Source: JAJRTA01 sp965603125 (GTDB lineage: Bacteria > Zixibacteria > MSB-5A5 > GN15 > FEB-12). Taken from it: 8,950 nucleotides of DNA. Both the position numbers and the translations under genes were made by a program. Where the stretch lies: contig CBFDBU010000045.1 in the NCBI GenBank assembly GCA_965603125.1, forward strand, positions 1 through 8,950. Reading direction: 5' to 3'. The notes beneath the pieces were generated by a model that saw only the letters and a program-made list of their open reading frames with translations, searched no databases and had not been told where the DNA came from. Of the stretch, positions 6,034 through 8,950 are shown in pieces; position 1 is the stretch's first letter, and every line of letters begins with the position of its first letter.

Positions 6034-6516
6034 ATGCGTAGTGTCAGAAGTCGATTGGAGAAGCTCGGCAGTGACATCCTGGTGGACGGAGACCAACGGG
6101 AATATGAGCGCCGTAAGCGATTCTACTGTAACTTGCGCAGCGCCTCGACGGATGCATTGTACATAAACCTACTGGCAACAGTCGGTGGGTTTGAGGCACC
6201 GAACTGGGTGCGGGCTGAATTCGAGAGGCCGATTCCCCCCGATTGTCCAGCCATTCTACTGAAGGAAGCCGAGCAGTATGCCAGGGAAGACGGCAGTAAT
6301 TCCGAACCACCGGTGAGTGTTGTGGGATTAGAGAGAGCTATCCAGGAGGCCCTTGCGGAGTATTCGGAGTGGATCGGCCATACGCTGAACACGCCGGAGG
6401 ATCTGTGTGAGTACCTGAAGGACCACAGCGATGAGATTCGCCGGTTGTCCATCGAGAAACCTCGTCTCTTCGACAGAACGTCCTTGCAGGGGGGGGCCGG
6501 TCACGATGTCACATAA
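6034..6516 (+). CDS. Hypothetical protein of the element
   Basis: A 160-residue soluble protein of no family I recognise. The ATG at 6034 is preferred (AGGAG at 6021-6025, eight bases upstream). A TTG at 6031 would add one residue. The first half is basic and helical (RSVRSRLEKLGSDI, then REYERRKRFYCNLRSAS), the middle contains GGFEAPNWVRAEFERPIPPDCP, and the C-terminal half is acidic and helical (LERAIQEALAEYSEWIGHTL, then EYLKDHSDEIRRLS). No membrane segment or catalytic motif is evident. The 3' end carries a run of eight G (6489-6496) and overlaps the next gene by 11 nt. Loss of one G, or a +1 shift there, would join the two frames. Confidence 0.6.
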   Translation: MRSVRSRLEKLGSDILVDGDQREYERRKRFYCNLRSASTDALYINLLATVGGFEAPNWVRAEFERPIPPDCPAILLKEAEQYAREDGSNSEPPVSVVGLERAIQEALAEYSEWIGHTLNTPEDLCEYLKDHSDEIRRLSIEKPRLFDRTSLQGGAGHDVT

Positions 6517-6754
6517 GTGCAGACTCCAAAAGCTGATAAGAGACCTGAGGGTGGAGCCGGATGGTTTCATCTGCACGCGGGAGTATTTCGATTTGAATGT
6601 CGAGCACGCAAAGCGTTGGCTCGATAAGTTCCTGCACAGAGAACCAACGGAACCAGAAGCCAGGGCTATGGCCCTTTACATCCTGAAGAAGGCCCCGCGA
6701 TGTCTGGGATTTGGCTTTGATCTGTCTGATGTGGGTCTGGAGGACAGCGAATGA
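6506..6754 (+). CDS. Small hypothetical protein of the element
   Basis: An 82-residue protein starting at the ATG at 6506, preceded by an AGGGGGGGG run that can serve as ribosome-binding site. The frame is open upstream to 6431, but that part is antisense-free overlap with the previous gene and reads unlike protein. It is basic at the N-terminus (MSHKCRLQKLIRDLRVE), then EYFDLNVEHAKRWLDKFLHREPTEPEARAMALYILKKAP, probably all helical, with a short acidic tail. I recognise no family. It overlaps both neighbours (11 nt before, ATGA after), which supports co-translation. Confidence 0.55.
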   Translation: MSHKCRLQKLIRDLRVEPDGFICTREYFDLNVEHAKRWLDKFLHREPTEPEARAMALYILKKAPRCLGFGFDLSDVGLEDSE

Positions 6755-7023
6755 GGCGGTTTGACGCAAGGCTCCGGGCGATCACGAAGGCGCTCCCGGC
6801 TCAGTCATCTGATGGCCTGAGCATCGAGGAGAGAGACGAGATCATTACGGCGGTTTTCGACGAATACCTGGCGATCCAAGGGGGCGAACAGATCACGAGA
6901 ATTCATTCTGTCCGCACCGATCTGTCGGACCTTACCGTGAGCCTGATCCGTAACCTGGCTCATGCGATCCGGGCACTGATCGAGGATGTGCTACCGAATC
7001 TGGACTCCGGGCACGGACTGTAG
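6751..7023 (+). CDS. Small hypothetical protein of the element
   Basis: A 90-residue, mostly helical, soluble protein. It starts at the ATG overlapping the previous stop (ATGA, 6751-6754). The N-terminus MRRFDARLRAITKALPAQ loosely recalls that of the 160-residue neighbour (MRSVRSRLEKLG), followed by acidic helices (SIEERDEIITAVFDEYLAI and LTVSLIRNLAHAIRALIEDVL). It belongs to no family I know. It ends the block of overlapping genes. About 55 bp of non-coding DNA and a new promoter follow. Confidence 0.55.
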   Translation: MRRFDARLRAITKALPAQSSDGLSIEERDEIITAVFDEYLAIQGGEQITRIHSVRTDLSDLTVSLIRNLAHAIRALIEDVLPNLDSGHGL

Positions 7024-7077
7024 GGGGGAACGAGAGCAATACAGTGATTATTCTGGGAAGAAAGGCAATAAAAGAGC

Positions 7078-7106
7078 TTGACGAGAGCCCTATACAATGT
7101 TATACT
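7078..7106 (+). promoter_or_regulatory. Sigma70-like promoter for the XRE and recombinase genes
   Basis: TTGACG (7078-7083) and TATACT (7101-7106) are separated by exactly 17 bp, a near-consensus housekeeping promoter. Transcription would start near 7112-7114, which coincides with the ATG at 7114 of the XRE gene. It lies in a short non-coding gap after the small-gene block and faces the regulator and recombinase. Confidence 0.65.
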
Positions 7107-7113
7107 ATTTTAC

Positions 7114-7302
7114 ATGGTACAATTGATCATGAAGCTGGACGAGTTTAGACTCGAACACAAGATAACGCAGGTACAGCTTGCCGATATATTGGACGTGACT
7201 TTTGCTACTGTAAACCGGTGGCTGAATGGGCACTCCCAGCCCAATAAGATACAGACATACCATATCAAGAAACTTCTCGCATCCAAAGGTAGGAAGAAAT
7301 GA
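7114..7302 (+). CDS. Small XRE-type helix-turn-helix regulator
   Basis: DNA-binding protein of the Cro/C1 (XRE) fold, 62 residues from the ATG at 7114 or 57 from the ATG at 7129. The core KLDEFRLEHKITQVQLADILDVTFATVNRWLNG is a standard five-helix HTH with the recognition helix at FATVNRWLNG. A basic tail (KKLLASKGRKK) ends the protein. Neither start has a Shine-Dalgarno. The promoter at 7078-7106 would begin the mRNA at or just before 7114, so translation may be leaderless from 7114 or use a leader of about 15 nt from 7129. Its stop overlaps the recombinase start (ATGA, 7299-7302), so it probably controls the recombinase operon and perhaps itself. A TTG at 7078 is in frame but lies in the -35 box. 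Confidence 0.75.
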   Translation: MVQLIMKLDEFRLEHKITQVQLADILDVTFATVNRWLNGHSQPNKIQTYHIKKLLASKGRKK

Positions 7303-8078
7303 AGTGTGTCCTCTACGCCAGGGTGTCCTCCAAAGAACAGGAGAAGGAGGGATTCTCGATTCCTTCGCAACAGAAGCTGCTGCGCGAATATGCGCGTGAG
7401 AACAGCCTGAAGGTGATGCATGAATACGTCGACGTCGAAACCGCCAAGACAACGGGCCGGACAGGATATGGCGAGATGCTGGCATACGTCGGGGACTCAA
7501 GGCATGACTGTCGTGTGATTCTGGTGGAGAAGACAGACCGATTGTACCGCAATATCAAAGACTGGGTGACTCTTGACGAGTTCGATGTTGAGGTACACTT
7601 CGTCAAAGAGAACTTCATCTTTTCGAAGGACTCAAGGTCGTCGGAGAAGCTTCTCCACGGCATAAAAGTGCTGATGGCCAAGAACTACATCGACAACCTT
7701 TCTGAGGAAGTCAAGAAGGGACTTCTGGAGAAGGCAGAACAAGGCGAGTGGCCGCACCGTGCTCCCGTGGGGTATGTCAACAATCGGGAGACCCACAGGA
7801 TCGAACCAGATCCGGAGAAAGGTCAGTTTGTAGCGAAACTGTTCGAGTGGTACGCAACCGGAGACCATTCTCTTGATCGGCTCTCACGTCTGGCGAAGGA
7901 GTCAGGTCTCTTCTCCACGAACTCTCAGGCCATCAACAAAGCCGGAATCCACCGTATTCTCATGAATCCGATCTACTATGGCGAATTCGTATGGAAAGGG
8001 AAGCGATACATCGGGTCCCATGAGCCGCTAATCACGAAGAGATCTTCCCCCGAAAAAGCGGACAGGTTAAGAAGATAG
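7299..8078 (+). CDS. Large serine recombinase, C-terminus cut off by IS3
   Basis: Site-specific recombinase of the large serine (resolvase/invertase N-domain) family, which integrates or excises elements through a 5'-phosphoserine linkage. The N-terminal catalytic domain has YARVSSKEQ with nucleophile S10 and R8, and VEKTDRLYRN (about 76-85) supplies the conserved Asp-Arg. The linking helix and the start of the Recombinase domain follow (LSEEVKKGLLEKAEQGEWPHRAPVGYVNN, then IHRILMNPIYYGEFVWKGKRY). Native sequence ends near K247 (HEPLITK). The last 12 codons (RSSPEKADRLRR) are translated IS3 terminal sequence. Family members usually have about 450-550 residues with a zinc ribbon and coiled coil, all missing here. 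AGGAAG at 7291-7296 precedes the ATG at 7299. Without the DNA-recognition half it is very unlikely to recombine. Confidence 0.9.
   Translation: MKCVLYARVSSKEQEKEGFSIPSQQKLLREYARENSLKVMHEYVDVETAKTTGRTGYGEMLAYVGDSRHDCRVILVEKTDRLYRNIKDWVTLDEFDVEVHFVKENFIFSKDSRSSEKLLHGIKVLMAKNYIDNLSEEVKKGLLEKAEQGEWPHRAPVGYVNNRETHRIEPDPEKGQFVAKLFEWYATGDHSLDRLSRLAKESGLFSTNSQAINKAGIHRILMNPIYYGEFVWKGKRYIGSHEPLITKRSSPEKADRLRR
8040..8066. repeat. Terminal inverted repeat (orfB end) of the IS3-family element
   Basis: The sequence from GATCTTCCCCC at 8041 through GAAAAAGCGGACAGG lies between the recombinase break and the orfB stop (TAA, complement of 8067-8069). Its C-run followed by AAAAAG and a GGACAGG segment resembles IS3-family ends. 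Its partner is outside the window, so the exact tip (8040 plus or minus 3) is not proven. Confidence 0.55.
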
Positions 8079-8824
8079 TGTTTGCCATCGCTCGAAGTCA
8101 ACCGGGCTTTTCATTCCCAGTGACGAGTGACGGCGTTGACGGTTGTAAAAGACTTCGATGTACTCGAATATCTTCGCTTTAGCCTCCTGTCTTGTTTTGA
8201 ATTGTTCACGATGCACCAGCTCTGTTTTCAAGGTCGCAAAGAACGACTCCATCGGCGCATTGTCCCAGCAATCCCCCTTGCGACTCATACTGCAAATCAT
8301 CTCCGTTTTTGTGAGCAGTTTTTGATACTCCGTTGCGGCATATTGACAGCCGCGATCTGAATGATGCATCAAATCCGGTTTCACATCTCGACGACTGATA
8401 GCCTGACGCAATGCCTCAAGTGTCAACTCCGCCGTCACCCGAGGACCCATCGACCAGCCAACAAGCGTCCGCGAGTGCAGATCAATAACTCCGGCTAAGT
8501 ACAACCAGCCCTCAGAGGTCCAGACATACGTGATATCGGACAGCCAGACCTCATTCGGATAGTCAGCACTGAAGTCACGATTCAGCAGATTCTCTGCAAC
8601 CGGATGATTGTGTTTCGAGTTGGTTGTCACACGATACTTGCGCTTACCAACAGCGCGTATCCCACTGAGGCGCATCAACCTGGCCACACGGTTCTCACTG
8701 CATGACACACCTGATTCATTTAGCTCAACTGTCAAACGCGGCGAACCGTAGGTCTGACGACTACGATCAAAAGCGATACGAATCTCCCCGAGTAACACTC
8801 GATTGGACCGACTACGTTCGCTCT
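8040..8824 (-). mobile_element. IS3-family element, interrupted copy
   Basis: This is the orfB end of an IS3-family insertion sequence lying on the minus strand, inserted in the recombinase gene after codon 247. Its 3' terminal sequence is at 8040-8066 and most of orfB follows. At 8824/8825 the element is itself broken by the tip of a second IS21-family element, so the orfB 5' end, orfA and the other terminal repeat are not in this window. A target duplication cannot be checked for that reason. Confidence 0.8.
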
Positions 8825-8927
8825 TGCATATTCCGAGCCATTCCGCCACCCGATTCCGAGGGAATGCGCCACCTGATTCCGATTGATCGCGCCATCCCCG
8901 GAGCAAAAGCTGACGCGGGATAGTCAC
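8067..8927 (-). CDS. IS3-family transposase OrfB, 5' end replaced by a second IS
   Basis: DDE transposase subunit of an IS3-family element, normally made as an OrfAB fusion by -1 frameshifting. The frame runs from a GTG at 8927 (286 codons), but only residues 36-286 (from SERSRSNRVLL, 8067-8824) are OrfB. The first 35 codons are translated from the tip of the neighbouring IS21-type element. The catalytic triad is intact: D131 in WLSDITYVWT, D191 in HHSDRGCQY and E227 in APMESFFATLK, with the family's 35-residue D-E spacing. The C-terminus YIEVFYNRQRRHSSLGMKSPVDFE is typical. About 35 native N-terminal residues and the link to OrfA are lost, so the gene should be inactive. Confidence 0.85.
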   Translation of the reverse strand: MTIPRQLLLRGWRDQSESGGAFPRNRVAEWLGICKSERSRSNRVLLGEIRIAFDRSRQTYGSPRLTVELNESGVSCSENRVARLMRLSGIRAVGKRKYRVTTNSKHNHPVAENLLNRDFSADYPNEVWLSDITYVWTSEGWLYLAGVIDLHSRTLVGWSMGPRVTAELTLEALRQAISRRDVKPDLMHHSDRGCQYAATEYQKLLTKTEMICSMSRKGDCWDNAPMESFFATLKTELVHREQFKTRQEAKAKIFEYIEVFYNRQRRHSSLGMKSPVDFERWQTLSS

Positions 8928-8950
8928 TAACGTGGCATGTCACTTATCTT
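8825..8950 (+). mobile_element. Left end of a second IS21-family element (continues beyond window)
   Basis: TGCATATTCCGAGCCATTCC at 8825 has the TGCNTATTCCG form of many IS21-family tips and is followed by three tandem 23-bp repeats. It starts exactly where the homology of IS3 OrfB to its family stops. Its terminal repeats differ from those of the first IS21 element, so it belongs to another IS21 subgroup. Its istA would lie to the right, outside the window. Identification rests on recall of the family's terminal pattern. Confidence 0.7.
8831..8899 (+). repeat. Three 23-bp tandem repeats, transposase-binding sites
   Basis: The units at 8831-8853, 8854-8876 and 8877-8899 each begin TTCCGA and carry CGCCAYC at about positions 14-20. 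The eight bases between differ (for example GCCATTC against GGGAATG). The third unit is the most diverged, ending CCC instead of YGA. Such serial repeats at one end are the IstA recognition sites of IS21-family elements. Confidence 0.75.

Larger units (their letters stand above)
4037..8040 (+). mobile_element. Remnant of an integrative element (ATPase, small genes, XRE, serine recombinase)
   Basis: All genes in this stretch run in one direction with little or no spacing. They combine a primase/helicase-type ATPase, a zinc-finger-like small protein found in phage-like contexts, several unknown small proteins, a small XRE regulator and a large serine recombinase. That is the make-up of an integrated element, plasmid-like island or degenerate prophage. 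No capsid, tail, portal or conjugation gene is visible. The left boundary is inferred from the loss of the 5' ends of two opposing genes near 4037. The right boundary in this window is the IS3 insertion at about 8040, so attachment sites cannot be defined. Confidence 0.6.

Noticed and set aside
5244..7023. Small-gene cluster as an anti-phage defence system
   Set aside because: No nuclease, NTPase, membrane or other effector motif is visible. The link to defence would be guesswork.
7114..8078. XRE gene plus neighbour as a toxin-antitoxin pair
   Set aside because: The partner gene is clearly a serine recombinase and no small toxin gene is adjacent.
8831..8899. Tandem repeats as a CRISPR array
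   Set aside because: Units of 23 bp abut directly with no unique spacers, are degenerate, and lie at an insertion-sequence tip. No cas gene is present.
8825..8927. Native N-terminus of IS3 OrfB
   Set aside because: The 35 codons do not resemble OrfB N-termini (no LGVSRSGYYAW-like motif), and the DNA there consists of tandem 23-bp repeats and a TGCATATTCCG tip.

Overview
The window reads as accessory DNA from an environmental, probably Gram-negative bacterium. Moderate-to-high GC by eye, Shine-Dalgarno-led and tightly overlapping genes, and an exported protein with a classical signal peptide fit this, but nothing fixes the taxon. The content is mostly mobile: three insertion sequences, a decayed integrative element, and a short stretch of what may be resident chromosome.

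Layout. (1) About 54-2596 is a complete-looking IS21-family element: istA (DDE transposase) and istB (AAA+ helper ATPase) overlap by 4 nt. Repeats of about 23-27 bp lie at its right end, one diverged copy at its left end, and a strong hairpin overlaps the istA ribosome-binding site. (2) 2694-4035, minus strand, holds two possible resident genes: an exported protein with PepSY-like segments (2694-3503) and the 3' part of an aromatic-rich protein (3559-4035). (3) About 4037-8040, plus strand, is the remnant of an integrative element. It has a P-loop ATPase of primase/helicase type without its N-terminus, five small, mostly overlapping accessory genes (one with a CxnCxnCxxH zinc-finger-like N-terminus), a small XRE-type regulator with its own sigma70-like promoter, and a large serine recombinase. 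(4) About 8040-8824 is an IS3-family element inserted in the recombinase gene and cutting off its C-terminus. (5) From 8825 to the window end is the left tip of a second IS21-family element, recognised by its TGCATATTCCG start and three 23-bp tandem repeats. It is inserted in the IS3 orfB.

How it fits together. The ATPase, small genes, regulator and serine recombinase look like the replication/integration module of one element. Its left end is broken: at about 4037 both the minus-strand gene and the plus-strand ATPase lose their 5' ends, at a 10-bp imperfect hairpin. Its right end is broken by the IS3 copy, itself broken by the second IS21 copy. The insertion order on the right is therefore integrative element, then IS3, then IS21. 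The element is unlikely to move on its own now. The parts least explained by known families are the small gene cluster 5244-7023 and the 9-nt repeat/inverted-repeat block at 5141-5212.
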